Shown: one piece after another, positions 7,778-14,980 of the stretch
Layout of the letters: every line of letters starts with the position of its first letter
Numbering within the stretch: the stretch's first letter is position 1
Assembly (NCBI GenBank): GCA_018238825.1
Contig: JABCSP010000014.1
Coordinates: 1-18,695, forward strand
Origin: Candidatus Thorarchaeota archaeon
Lineage (GTDB): Archaea; Asgardarchaeota; Thorarchaeia; Thorarchaeales; Thorarchaeaceae
Direction of reading: 5' to 3'
Length of the DNA stretch: 18,695 nt
The notes under the pieces: generated by a model
Told to the model about the DNA's origin: nothing
Databases searched by the model: none
What the model saw: the letters and a program-made list of their open reading frames with translations, nothing else
Made by a program: the position numbers and the translations under genes

Positions 7778-7810
7778 CTATTGATAGTGCGGAACGCGTT
7801 CACCTAGCAT
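7778..7810 (-). other. Candidate 10-codon leader ORF before proS
   Basis: In the proS leader an ATG at 7810 opens a 10-codon frame, M-L-G-E-R-V-P-H-Y-Q, ending in TAG. It is preceded by AGGTGA six bases upstream, a better match to the anti-Shine-Dalgarno sequence than that of proS itself. The stop lies about 60 bases before the proS ATG. It carries a single Pro codon, so a classic attenuation peptide with clustered cognate codons is not evident. It could be translated and influence proS, or be a chance frame. Expression is unproven. Confidence 0.3.
7792..7801. promoter_or_regulatory. 10-base palindrome in the proS leader
   Basis: GAACGCGTTC is a perfect palindrome just downstream of the predicted proS start site. 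A related sequence (AGGTGACCGTTA versus AGGTGAACGCGTT on the minus strand) occurs 17 bases away, so the pair reads as an imperfect tandem repeat. This placement would suit a repressor operator; no protein is known to bind it. Confidence 0.25.
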
Positions 7811-7843
7811 TAACGGTCACCTATTCTTTTGTCCTTCTCGTTA

Positions 7844-7852
7844 TTATTTAAA
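7844..7852 (-). promoter_or_regulatory. proS: Probable TATA box of proS
   Basis: TTTAAATAA on the minus strand is a strong match to the archaeal TATA consensus. It lies between nadM's stop and the proS leader, so proS can be transcribed independently of nadM. The start site would be near 7822, giving a leader of about 100 bases, long for an archaeal mRNA. Confidence 0.5.
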
Positions 7853-7873
7853 CACTACTGAGTGAGAGATTGT

Positions 7874-8398
7874 CTAACGCTTTGTCTTAGTTTCACCAAT
7901 CTCTTGGACCCTAATATCCATCTTGTACTTCTTAATGAGTTTGACAACACCCTTAGGTACAAGTTCTTCCCATTCACTATTATTCCAGCGAATGAGGTCT
8001 CGGACATGTCTACCACTATATGTTGATCTTTCCAGTAATTTGGTTGAATCCGTCTTTACGCCTCCATCTTCAAGCAGTCTCTTGACCAACGGATTGTGAC
8101 TATACGCTTTGTCAAAATATGGAGCGAAGGAGCGCATATGAGCTACCCACAGAGGATGGATATTGATGTCGGATACAGGAACGATACAAATTCGTTCTAG
8201 AGGGAGTTTTTCGTCAATCAGTGCTTGTTTGATAAACATGACTCGCTCTCCTCCAGAAAAGGGGTTATCTGGAGTATGAGAATATTGAGCGCTGCCTACA
8301 ATTATAATGATATCTTCATCCTTACCCAAAATCTGCTTGATTGTGTGGATATGGCCGTTGTGTATTGGCTGAAAGCGCCCGATGAATAATGACTTCAT
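7874..8398 (-). CDS. nadM: Nicotinamide-nucleotide adenylyltransferase, archaeal type
   Basis: A 174-residue enzyme that makes NAD+ from NMN and ATP (the last step of NAD synthesis) in the cytoplasm. It has the nucleotidyltransferase signature G-R-F-Q-P-I-H-N-G-H (7-16) with H13 and H16, N-P-F-S-G-G-E-R (45-52), and a C-terminal S-T-Y-S-G-R-H-V-R-D (125-134) matching the I-S-G-T-x-I-R phosphate-binding motif. Length is typical of archaeal NadM. The ATG at 8398 has a TATA-like ATATG-rich stretch about 28 bases upstream, so the mRNA may be nearly leaderless. It diverges from rtcA across about 110 bases. The FMN/riboflavin kinase family shares the fold but is ruled out by the motif set. Confidence 0.93.
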   Translation of the reverse strand: MKSLFIGRFQPIHNGHIHTIKQILGKDEDIIIIVGSAQYSHTPDNPFSGGERVMFIKQALIDEKLPLERICIVPVSDINIHPLWVAHMRSFAPYFDKAYSHNPLVKRLLEDGGVKTDSTKLLERSTYSGRHVRDLIRWNNSEWEELVPKGVVKLIKKYKMDIRVQEIGETKTKR

Positions 8399-8507
8399 TG
8401 TGACCGATTCACATGTTGGTTTTTCATATCAAATAAGCGTTAGGATTGAACTCGATAACGACCAAGTTCATAACAATGCAGACAATCATTGAATTCGAGT
8501 GACAAAA

Positions 8508-9557
8508 ATGTTTGAGATTGATGGTTCCTATGGTGAAGGTGGAGGGCAGATACTTCGTACATCAATATCTTTAGCAGCTCTAACCATGAAACCAGTTCGA
8601 ATAACTAGGATTCGTGCAGGTAGACCTAAACCAGGTCTCAGAAGACAACATTTGACAGGGATACAGCTTACAGGAGAATTAGTGGATGCATCTATCGAAG
8701 GTCTTGAAGTAGGTAGCACTGAAATTATCTTCATCCCTCAAAAACGTAAAAGTGGCTCTTTCAGTATTGATGTAGGTACCGCAGGCTCAATCTCTCTCAT
8801 TCTCCAAGCAGTTCTACTTCCAGCAGTTCTTGCACCGGAACCAGTAGTCTTTCAGGTTAGAGGAGGAACTGATGTGAAATGGAGTCCCCCAGTTGACTAT
8901 ATGCATAATGTGTTTGCGCAGGTACTCGGTCGCCTTGGACCAACAGTTGAGATAGAACAGAAAAAGAGAGGTCATTATCCAAGGGGAGGTGGAGAGATAG
9001 TCTGTAAAGTTACTCCAGTCAAAGAATTGAAGTCGCTTAATCTAGTCGATTTTGGAGAACTAAGTTTTGTTGAGGGCATATCTCATTGTGTAAAACTCCC
9101 AGCACATGTTGCTGAACGACAGGCATCATCTGCAGAACAAGTGATTCGAGAGAATTTTGATGTTGAAGTTAGTATTGAAACAGAATCCTATTCTAAGAAA
9201 GATGATCGTCATCTGGGACCTGGTAGTGGAATTGTACTATGGGCGGATGACGGTAATGGAACAAGATTGGGGGCAGATAGCCTTGGGGACAGAGGGGTAC
9301 GTGCAGAAAGTGTTGGTATGAAGGCTGCAGAACAACTAGTAAATGAGGTTTCAAGGGGAAACGCTATTGATTCACATCTTGGTGATATGATAATTCCATA
9401 TCTTGCGGTAGCTACTGGTGATAGTAAAATTGGAATATCTGATGTTTCATCCCACCTCACAACGAATATGTGGACTATTGAGCAAATACTCGGCACCACA
9501 ATACAACTTGAAGGGGAAATAGGAAAACCAGGGATTCTGAAAGTCCTAGGTCAATAA
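8508..9557 (+). CDS. rtcA: RNA 3'-terminal phosphate cyclase
   Basis: A 349-residue enzyme that converts RNA 3'-phosphate ends to 2',3'-cyclic phosphates using ATP. It starts M-F-E-I-D-G-S-Y-G-E-G-G-G-Q-I-L-R-T, the family N-terminus, followed by R-R-Q-H-L-T (46-51), the G-T-D-V (120-123) segment, H-Y-P-R-G-G-G (156-162) and the active-site S-H-L-G-D-M region (289-294), whose His forms the covalent AMP adduct. A frame extension to a GTG at 8499 exists, but the ATG at 8508 has GAGTGA five bases upstream and matches family starts. Its TAA is immediately followed by the reverse-strand stop of nog1, with no base between. RtcB or other repair partners are not in the window. Confidence 0.95.
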   Translation: MFEIDGSYGEGGGQILRTSISLAALTMKPVRITRIRAGRPKPGLRRQHLTGIQLTGELVDASIEGLEVGSTEIIFIPQKRKSGSFSIDVGTAGSISLILQAVLLPAVLAPEPVVFQVRGGTDVKWSPPVDYMHNVFAQVLGRLGPTVEIEQKKRGHYPRGGGEIVCKVTPVKELKSLNLVDFGELSFVEGISHCVKLPAHVAERQASSAEQVIRENFDVEVSIETESYSKKDDRHLGPGSGIVLWADDGNGTRLGADSLGDRGVRAESVGMKAAEQLVNEVSRGNAIDSHLGDMIIPYLAVATGDSKIGISDVSSHLTTNMWTIEQILGTTIQLEGEIGKPGILKVLGQ

Positions 9558-10613
9558 TTACTCACGTGATAGAGAAGCTAGATAATCCTTAACAGATTCC
9601 TGCATAGGTTTCAAGTCCACTTCATCCACAGCATCTTTCAATAGTTCCTCGAGTCCAGTACCTTCAACCGCTATGATTTCATAAGCATTCGGAAACTTCG
9701 AGCGTGCTTTTTCAAGTTGGTCTGGTGGAGTAATGTCAATTTTGTTGAGTGAAATCAAGATAGGGTTGAGTGGGAACATTTTCTGAACCTCATTCAGCAA
9801 AGTTACTTGCTGATCAAATGTCCATCCACATGCTTCTGATGGGTCTATCATGAAAATAATCACATTTGCTAGATACTTCAGTGCTGTAATAGCCTGTAAT
9901 TCAATCTCATTTCTCTCAGCCATAGGCCTATCAAGAATTCCAGGAGTATCTACGATTTGCACACTCTGATTCCCAACTCTTAGATGGCCAATAATGACAC
10001 GACGTGTTGTGAATGGATAGTATGCAATTTCAGGTTCTGCTGTAGAAACCTTCCTAACTAGTGTGGATTTACCAACATTAGGAAATCCAGCACACACAAT
10101 TGATGGAATGTTTGGTGCAATACCTGGTAACCTAGAGAGTGCCTTTTTAGCCTCGATAATGAAGTCAAGATTCTTTGCCGTTGCTCGTAGAATCGATGAG
10201 ATTCTTCCCTTTGCTGCCCTTCGTGTCTTCTTCATCTGACGATGATCTTGAGATAGCTTCAGGGCTTGAATATGCTTGTCGGTGATATCGTCAATTGTTG
10301 GTTTACAGTTGTTAACCGCGCCCAGAGATTGCTTAAGCTTGTCATTGCCTATAAGAATCTCTGAAAGTTCTAGATAGAATGGATGGAGTCGATCTATTGA
10401 AGGGAATTTCTCTACTGCATCATTCATTTTTGTCTTCACTTGATTTGTGAATTCCTTAAGCCTTGAAATCTCTCTAATCCTAGTTCGTTCCACTCGTTTC
10501 ATTCGAAGGGAACTTTTCATACTTAAACGTGTAGATCTATTATGAGCAAACTGGATTATCTCCTCTGCAGTCATAATTGTAGGAATATTTGCAAAGGGAT
10601 TTAGTTGACGCAA
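9558..10613 (-). CDS. NOG1 family GTPase
   Basis: A 351-residue TRAFAC-class GTPase of the NOG1/OBG group; its eukaryotic counterpart helps assemble the large ribosomal subunit. The N-terminus carries N-P-F-A-N-I-P-T-I and a helical domain of about 165 residues rich in Arg and Lys. The G domain has G1 G-F-P-N-V-G-K-S (176-183), G2 F-T-T-R (201-204), G3 D-T-P-G (222-225) and G4 N-K-I-D (290-293); the YPFTT segment before G2 is typical of OBG-like proteins. The start is TTG at 10613, supported by GGAG nine bases upstream and by the conserved N-P-F-x-N-x-P-T lying at the beginning. It diverges from the proteasome beta gene and converges on rtcA without a gap. Confidence 0.93.
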   Translation of the reverse strand: MRQLNPFANIPTIMTAEEIIQFAHNRSTRLSMKSSLRMKRVERTRIREISRLKEFTNQVKTKMNDAVEKFPSIDRLHPFYLELSEILIGNDKLKQSLGAVNNCKPTIDDITDKHIQALKLSQDHRQMKKTRRAAKGRISSILRATAKNLDFIIEAKKALSRLPGIAPNIPSIVCAGFPNVGKSTLVRKVSTAEPEIAYYPFTTRRVIIGHLRVGNQSVQIVDTPGILDRPMAERNEIELQAITALKYLANVIIFMIDPSEACGWTFDQQVTLLNEVQKMFPLNPILISLNKIDITPPDQLEKARSKFPNAYEIIAVEGTGLEELLKDAVDEVDLKPMQESVKDYLASLSRE

Positions 10614-10655
10614 TTTGAACAGCTCCAGAATCTACAAAATGAACAGTTCACAAAC

Positions 10656-10665
10656 GTTTTAAAAC
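10656..10665. promoter_or_regulatory. Palindromic TATA-like element shared by nog1 and psmB
   Basis: GTTTTAAAAC is a perfect 10-base palindrome in the 101-base spacer between the divergent genes. It is 43 bases from the nog1 start and 50 from the proteasome start, so it could serve as the TATA box in both directions and give leaders of about 20-25 bases on each side. A second palindrome, TGAACAGTTCA at 10640-10650, lies on the nog1 side and could be an operator. Assignment is by sequence and spacing alone. Confidence 0.35.
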
Positions 10666-10714
10666 TAGCAGGCGTGACCAAATTATACAAACTCTCTTCG
10701 GAGGCTCATTTACT

Positions 10715-11305
10715 ATGTCATTTCCTACTGGTGCCACTGTTGTTGGCATAAAATGCACTGATGGTGTTGTTGTCGCAACTGACACCATGATCACCTGGGG
10801 TACACTCGTTCTAAGTGAAAAGGGCGTTAAAGCCTTCAAATTGACCGATACAATTGTTTTAGCCTCCGCTGGTCTGACATCTGATTATCAGATGCTAGTA
10901 AACAGACTATCGGCTCAAATCAAACTTTACGAGCTAAATCAGAAGAAATCAATCACTGTGAAGGCATTATCGAAGATGATTGCTAACACTCTGTATTCCA
11001 CAAGAATGTCACCTCTCTATGTGCAGACTGTGGTTGTAGGTGTTGATGCAAACGGTCCTCAGCTCTATACTCTTGATATGGGTGGATCACTCATACCTGA
11101 TGAATTCACAGCAGCTGGTACAGGAACAAGGACAGCATATGGAGTTCTTGAGAATTTGATGAAACCAGAATTGACTGTGAAAGAAGCTGAAGAAATAGCC
11201 ATCAAGGCTGTTAAAGCAGGTATCGCTAGAGACATTCAATCAGGCGGCGAAATCCGAATCATGAGTGTTACAGAAGGCGGAATCATAGAACGTACTGTCA
11301 AGTAA
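10715..11305 (+). CDS. psmB: Proteasome beta subunit, probably noncatalytic
   Basis: A 196-residue 20S proteasome beta-type subunit. The fold is clear: T-V-V-G-I-K-C-T-D-G-V-V-V-A-T-D near the start, S-A-G-L-T-S-D (51-57) and R-D-I-Q-S-G-G (172-178). Aligned on the conserved V-G-I, the Asp of A-T-D falls at mature position 17 and Lys39 at mature position 33, as in active beta subunits, but position 1 is Ala (M-S-F-P-T-G-A-T-V-V-G), where the catalytic Thr1 should be. There is also almost no propeptide. It is therefore likely a structural, inactive beta subunit that pairs with an active one elsewhere, as seen for some eukaryotic beta subunits and, to my knowledge, Sulfolobales. GGAGG lies ten bases before the ATG. 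The stop overlaps the next gene (TAATG). Confidence 0.85.
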   Translation: MSFPTGATVVGIKCTDGVVVATDTMITWGTLVLSEKGVKAFKLTDTIVLASAGLTSDYQMLVNRLSAQIKLYELNQKKSITVKALSKMIANTLYSTRMSPLYVQTVVVGVDANGPQLYTLDMGGSLIPDEFTAAGTGTRTAYGVLENLMKPELTVKEAEEIAIKAVKAGIARDIQSGGEIRIMSVTEGGIIERTVK

Positions 11306-12591
11306 TGCGTGTGCATCTATTGAGTCCACACTCACTAATCTTCAGAACCCATTCCTCATCAAGATATAGCGTAGCGGCTCTTGTGGGAGCACTTGAAATT
11401 GACCAGCGCCTCTCAGATCTTGATATCCAAGCTCCTCTTGATTTATCATTGAATTCAATTCAGATGGCTATTAAGAAAGGTCCTACAATAATTGCTCATT
11501 CAGTAATGAGTACTCAAACTAGAAGAGTGTATGAAGAAGTAAAGAAGATACGTGAACGATTTGGAAACGATGTAACCATTATCGGGGGCGGAGCTCATGC
11601 AAGTATTCGCCCAAAAGAACTACTTGTGAAAGGCTTTGATTATGTTGTTGTAGGAGAAGGAGAATACGTTTTCCCAGACCTGATTTGGCAATTGATGAAC
11701 AATGATGATCCTATGGATATACCAAGTGTTGTAGATAAGACAACAAATGAAGTCCCAGTCCCAAAGAAACTCCCAATTGTAGATCTTGACAAATGTCCTC
11801 CCTTTGCTTTAGGAATGAACATTCTTGGGCCGATTGAGGTTACAAGGGGATGTCCGTTCCAATGCAAGTTTTGTAGCACACCGTTTCTCACAGGTGGGAG
11901 AGTAAGGCATAGGTCAGTTGAATCCATAACTAACTGGTTGACACTTGCCGTTGAAAAGAGCGGATTTGAACGTACATGGTTCCTATCACCAAATGCATTG
12001 TGCTATGGTGGTCATGGAAGAAAGGCAGAACCTGAAAAATTGGAGAGCTTGTTGAAAGCGGTTACGAAAATAGATGGTCTTGAAGAGGTATTCTTTGGTT
12101 CATTTCCCTCAGAAGTAAGACCAGAATTTGTAACTAAATCAATTCTTGAGATGCTTAGAAGTTATGTCGCAAATGATACTCTCCAAATTGGTCTTCAATC
12201 GAGTAGTAATCGTGTATTGAATCTGGCAAATCGACATCATACAGTAGAACAAGGGATGGATGCAATACAGATTGCACTTGAAACTGGTTTCATACCTCAT
12301 GTTGATATGATTTTTGGACTTCCTGGTGAAACTAAAGAAGAACTGTACGAAAGTATCGATCTATGCTATAATCTCGTTGAGATGGGAGCTAAAACCCATG
12401 GTCACGTTTTCATGCCTCTTCCAGGTAGTGCTTACGAAAACATGCCTCCAGGTCGACTTGATACAGAAAGCCGTAGATTGCTAGGGGAATTGTCAAGGCG
12501 GAAGGACATGACTGGTTCATGGAGCACTCAAGAAGGAATCGCTGAATACCTCTGGTCTCAGAACAAAGATGCTGGTAAATCTCTAAAATAA
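11305..12591 (+). CDS. B12-binding-type radical SAM protein (MJ_0865-like)
   Basis: A 428-residue radical SAM enzyme, cytoplasmic. The N-terminal 150 residues resemble a cobalamin-binding Rossmann domain (V-T-I-I-G-G-G-A-H-A near 90-99, V-V-V-G-E-G-E near 114-120). The radical SAM core follows with C183-x3-C187-x2-C190 (R-G-C-P-F-Q-C-K-F-C), which binds the 4Fe-4S cluster; later D-M-I-F-G-L-P-G-E-T is the usual element. The cobalamin-ligand motif D-x-H-x-x-G is not obvious, so B12 binding is uncertain. The closest family I recall is TIGR04013 (MJ_0865-like), of unknown reaction. The ATG at 11305 overlaps the proteasome beta stop by one base (TAATG), indicating translational coupling. Confidence 0.82.
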   Translation: MRVHLLSPHSLIFRTHSSSRYSVAALVGALEIDQRLSDLDIQAPLDLSLNSIQMAIKKGPTIIAHSVMSTQTRRVYEEVKKIRERFGNDVTIIGGGAHASIRPKELLVKGFDYVVVGEGEYVFPDLIWQLMNNDDPMDIPSVVDKTTNEVPVPKKLPIVDLDKCPPFALGMNILGPIEVTRGCPFQCKFCSTPFLTGGRVRHRSVESITNWLTLAVEKSGFERTWFLSPNALCYGGHGRKAEPEKLESLLKAVTKIDGLEEVFFGSFPSEVRPEFVTKSILEMLRSYVANDTLQIGLQSSSNRVLNLANRHHTVEQGMDAIQIALETGFIPHVDMIFGLPGETKEELYESIDLCYNLVEMGAKTHGHVFMPLPGSAYENMPPGRLDTESRRLLGELSRRKDMTGSWSTQEGIAEYLWSQNKDAGKSLK

Positions 12592-12662
12592 TTAACTTGA
12601 ACATTGCCAAAAGCTGATAAGACCAATACAGAAGGAGCCTTTGAAATACCTTGAATTCCGAC

Positions 12663-13613
12663 ATGCCTAAAGAGCTAAGAGAAAAGCTCGAGAAACAGGG
12701 ATATCATCTACTCGGAAAGAGAGGCGCATACAAAGCATGTCAATGGCAGAAAAAAGCACTCCTTCATGGAGATGTATGCTACAAACAGAGATTCTACGGT
12801 ATAGAATCACATCGTTGTCTGCAAATGACCCCTGTAGTAGACAAATGCACACAGAGTTGTGACTTCTGTTGGCGTGTTATACCTAGTGACTTGAGCGTTT
12901 CCTGGAATCAAGTATCAGTTTCCAAAGAGGATGTAGTTCCAGTAGATGAGTTAATGGATGCCGTTCTTATGGCAAACCTACGATCTCTGGGCGGGTACAA
13001 TCCAGATGCAGGAGCTAAGGTTTCCAGAGAGAAGTATGCTGAAGCTAGAGATCCCAAACATGTTGCTGTGTCATTAGCAGGAGAACCTACACTACACCCA
13101 CAGATCAGCGAACTAATTGAAGAGATTCATGGTCGAAAAATGACTTCATTCCTTGTGACTAATGGAACTCGTCCGGATGTTCTAGAAAAAATGACCCCAC
13201 CGACTCAGCTCTATGTTACACTTGCAGCACCCGACGAAGCTACGTACAAGAAGCTTTGTAGACCTGGAATTAAAGAGGGATGGCAGAAGATTGTAGAGAG
13301 TCAGGAAGTACTACAATCACTCAACACAAGGACAGTTAACAGACTTACAATGGTATCCGGACACAATATGAAGAGTCCCAGGTCTTATTCAGATCTGATT
13401 CTAAAGGGTCAGCCTGATTTTGTTGAGGTCAAGGGTTACATGTTTCTTGGGTCGTCAAGAGGTCGCTTAACAAGTGAAAATGCACCCTCTCATCGGGATA
13501 TACGAGCATTTTCTCAGAAACTTGCAGATCTTACTGGTTACATTCTTGCAGATGAACAGATTGAGAGCAGAGTTGTACTGTTGTCACAGAGTAAACACAT
13601 AAAGAAGCTATGA
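12663..13613 (+). CDS. taw1: tRNA 4-demethylwyosine synthase
   Basis: A 316-residue radical SAM enzyme (TYW1 family) that builds the tricyclic 4-demethylwyosine from m1G37 of tRNA-Phe with pyruvate. Counting from the ATG at 12663, Cys26, Cys39 and Cys52 give the auxiliary 4Fe-4S cluster, Lys41 matches the pyruvate-binding Lys, and C62-x3-C66-x2-C69 (C-T-Q-S-C-D-F-C-W-R) is the SAM cluster; this numbering agrees with what I recall for Pyrococcus abyssi TYW1 and decides the start over a TTG at 12651. S-L-A-G-E-P-T-L (near 131-138) is the family SAM-binding motif. The flavodoxin domain of eukaryotic TYW1 is absent, as usual in Archaea. It needs m1G37 made by a Trm5-type enzyme, a candidate for which is at 16128-17189. 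Translin follows 21 bases later. Confidence 0.97.
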   Translation: MPKELREKLEKQGYHLLGKRGAYKACQWQKKALLHGDVCYKQRFYGIESHRCLQMTPVVDKCTQSCDFCWRVIPSDLSVSWNQVSVSKEDVVPVDELMDAVLMANLRSLGGYNPDAGAKVSREKYAEARDPKHVAVSLAGEPTLHPQISELIEEIHGRKMTSFLVTNGTRPDVLEKMTPPTQLYVTLAAPDEATYKKLCRPGIKEGWQKIVESQEVLQSLNTRTVNRLTMVSGHNMKSPRSYSDLILKGQPDFVEVKGYMFLGSSRGRLTSENAPSHRDIRAFSQKLADLTGYILADEQIESRVVLLSQSKHIKKL

Positions 13614-13634
13614 TAGCGTAGAGAGTGAATAGAT

Positions 13635-14270
13635 ATGGAACTTTCAGACATTCTTAATGGTTTTAGAGATGAAGTCGATGCTGATGATCAGGTCAGAGAG
13701 AAAGTACTTCCACTCAGTAGAAAGGCAGTTCGAAAATGCAGTGAATCTATCAAGATGACTCACAAAGGAGAGTTCGATAAAGCCAAAGCATTAGCTGAAG
13801 AAGCACATCAAATCATCGCCGCAGCCATTGCTGAAATGCCTGCAAGTACCTTTGTGTCAAAAACAAAAACTATGGATATTGCATATCAGGAATTAACAGA
13901 AGCAGCCAATGTTTTGTCGCTCATCGAACATGGTAAGTTTACACCACCTGAGGAATATCAAATCCCTTCAAGGCCGTATCTGAATGGACTAGCAGATGTT
14001 ATAGGAGAGCTAAGACGTGCGGCTCTGGACTATTTACGACGTGATGAAGTCAGTAGGGCTGAACAATTTCTAATCATAATGGAAGATATTCTTGAGGGGT
14101 TGCAATCATTTGACTATCCAAATGCTTTAGTTCCGGATCTAAGAAGAAAGTGTGATGTTGGAAGAGCTTTAGTTGAGAGAACTCGAGGTGACCTGACAAG
14201 AGCTGTAGGACAAGGTAGACTTGTGAAAGAACTTGCAGACTTCGAGAAGCGAATAAGTAAGAACGAGTGA
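13635..14270 (+). CDS. Translin family protein
   Basis: A 211-residue all-helical protein of the translin family (archaeal COG2178 type), a single-strand RNA/DNA-binding protein that forms an octamer in eukaryotes. The C-terminal half shows the signature Y-L-N-G-L-A-D-V-I-G-E-L-R-R near residues 116-129, then F-D-Y-P-N-A-L-V-P-D-L-R-R-K-C-D near 156-171 and V-E-R-T-R-G-D-L. Eukaryotic translin works with TRAX as a nuclease in RNA silencing and tRNA processing; the acidic catalytic residues of TRAX cannot be confirmed here. The ATG at 13635 has AGAGTGA upstream. Its place between taw1 and the riboflavin kinase gene, on one strand with small gaps, suggests one transcript. A link to tRNA metabolism is inference. 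Confidence 0.88.
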   Translation: MELSDILNGFRDEVDADDQVREKVLPLSRKAVRKCSESIKMTHKGEFDKAKALAEEAHQIIAAAIAEMPASTFVSKTKTMDIAYQELTEAANVLSLIEHGKFTPPEEYQIPSRPYLNGLADVIGELRRAALDYLRRDEVSRAEQFLIIMEDILEGLQSFDYPNALVPDLRRKCDVGRALVERTRGDLTRAVGQGRLVKELADFEKRISKNE

Positions 14271-14297
14271 GAGAAACTGGTTGAGTGTGGAATAACG

Positions 14298-14978
14298 ATG
14301 ATTACACCTGACATATGGTTCACTCTGTATTCACTCTCCAAAAAGGGTGCAATACACACCAAGACTACCCTTACAACCAAAGGATTAGGAGAAATGATGG
14401 GCATTAGCCAGCAGACTGCTTCTAGACGTGTAGCGATCTGTGTGGATGAGGGTTATGTGACAAGAGTTCACACTGCAGAAGGTATGTTGCTTCAGATTAC
14501 TGACAAGGGACGTCAAGAACTTATTCACATCATGACTAGTCTAGAGATTTCATTTACACCACCACAGGATGAGATAGTGATAGAGGGGCAGATAGTTACA
14601 GGTATTGGGGAAGGTGCATACTATATCGATGTGTATTCCACCAAACTAAAAAATGCGCTAGGGTTCAAACCGCATTTAGGAACCCTCAATGTGAAAGTGA
14701 TTAATGACGAGTCCCGCAAGGCTGTAGGAAGGATGAAGAACTCACCACCGCTTGTTCTTACTGGATTCCGTCATAAGGGCCGCACTTTTGGAGATGTTAT
14801 CTGTTACAGGGTAAAAGTGAATGATGAAATTGAAGGAGCTGTAGTGATAGCACAAAGGACTCATCATAGCGAAGATATCTTAGAAATTGTGGCAGCTGAA
14901 GATATCAGGAGTGCCCTAAAACTGGGTGATGATGATACTGTAAGACTTGTTCTAGTTCCACTTCATCTAGGAACCTAG
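14298..14978 (+). CDS. rbkR: CTP-dependent riboflavin kinase with N-terminal winged helix (RbkR)
   Basis: A 226-residue two-domain protein. Residues 1-85 form a winged helix (A-S-R-R-V recognition helix around 41-45 after G-I-S-Q-Q-T). Residues 93-226 are the DUF120/RibK kinase domain, which phosphorylates riboflavin to FMN using CTP; it shows G-I-G-E-G-A-Y-Y-I (102-110), Y-x-x-x-L-K-N-A-L-G-F-K-P-H-L-G-T-L-N (113-131), and C-x-x-x-x-I-x-V-x-x-x-I-E-G-A later. The fusion matches RbkR, described as both a kinase and a transcriptional regulator of riboflavin genes in Archaea. No other riboflavin gene is in the window, so its targets lie elsewhere. It ends 2 bases before the stop of the opposing pcm gene. 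Confidence 0.93.
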   Translation: MITPDIWFTLYSLSKKGAIHTKTTLTTKGLGEMMGISQQTASRRVAICVDEGYVTRVHTAEGMLLQITDKGRQELIHIMTSLEISFTPPQDEIVIEGQIVTGIGEGAYYIDVYSTKLKNALGFKPHLGTLNVKVINDESRKAVGRMKNSPPLVLTGFRHKGRTFGDVICYRVKVNDEIEGAVVIAQRTHHSEDILEIVAAEDIRSALKLGDDDTVRLVLVPLHLGT

Positions 14979-14980
14979 AA

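Noticed and set aside
7719..7873. Possible tRNA or structured RNA in the longest gene-free stretch
   Set aside because: No tRNA arms, T-loop or acceptor pairing could be found. The stretch is better read as promoter, leader ORF and palindrome of proS.
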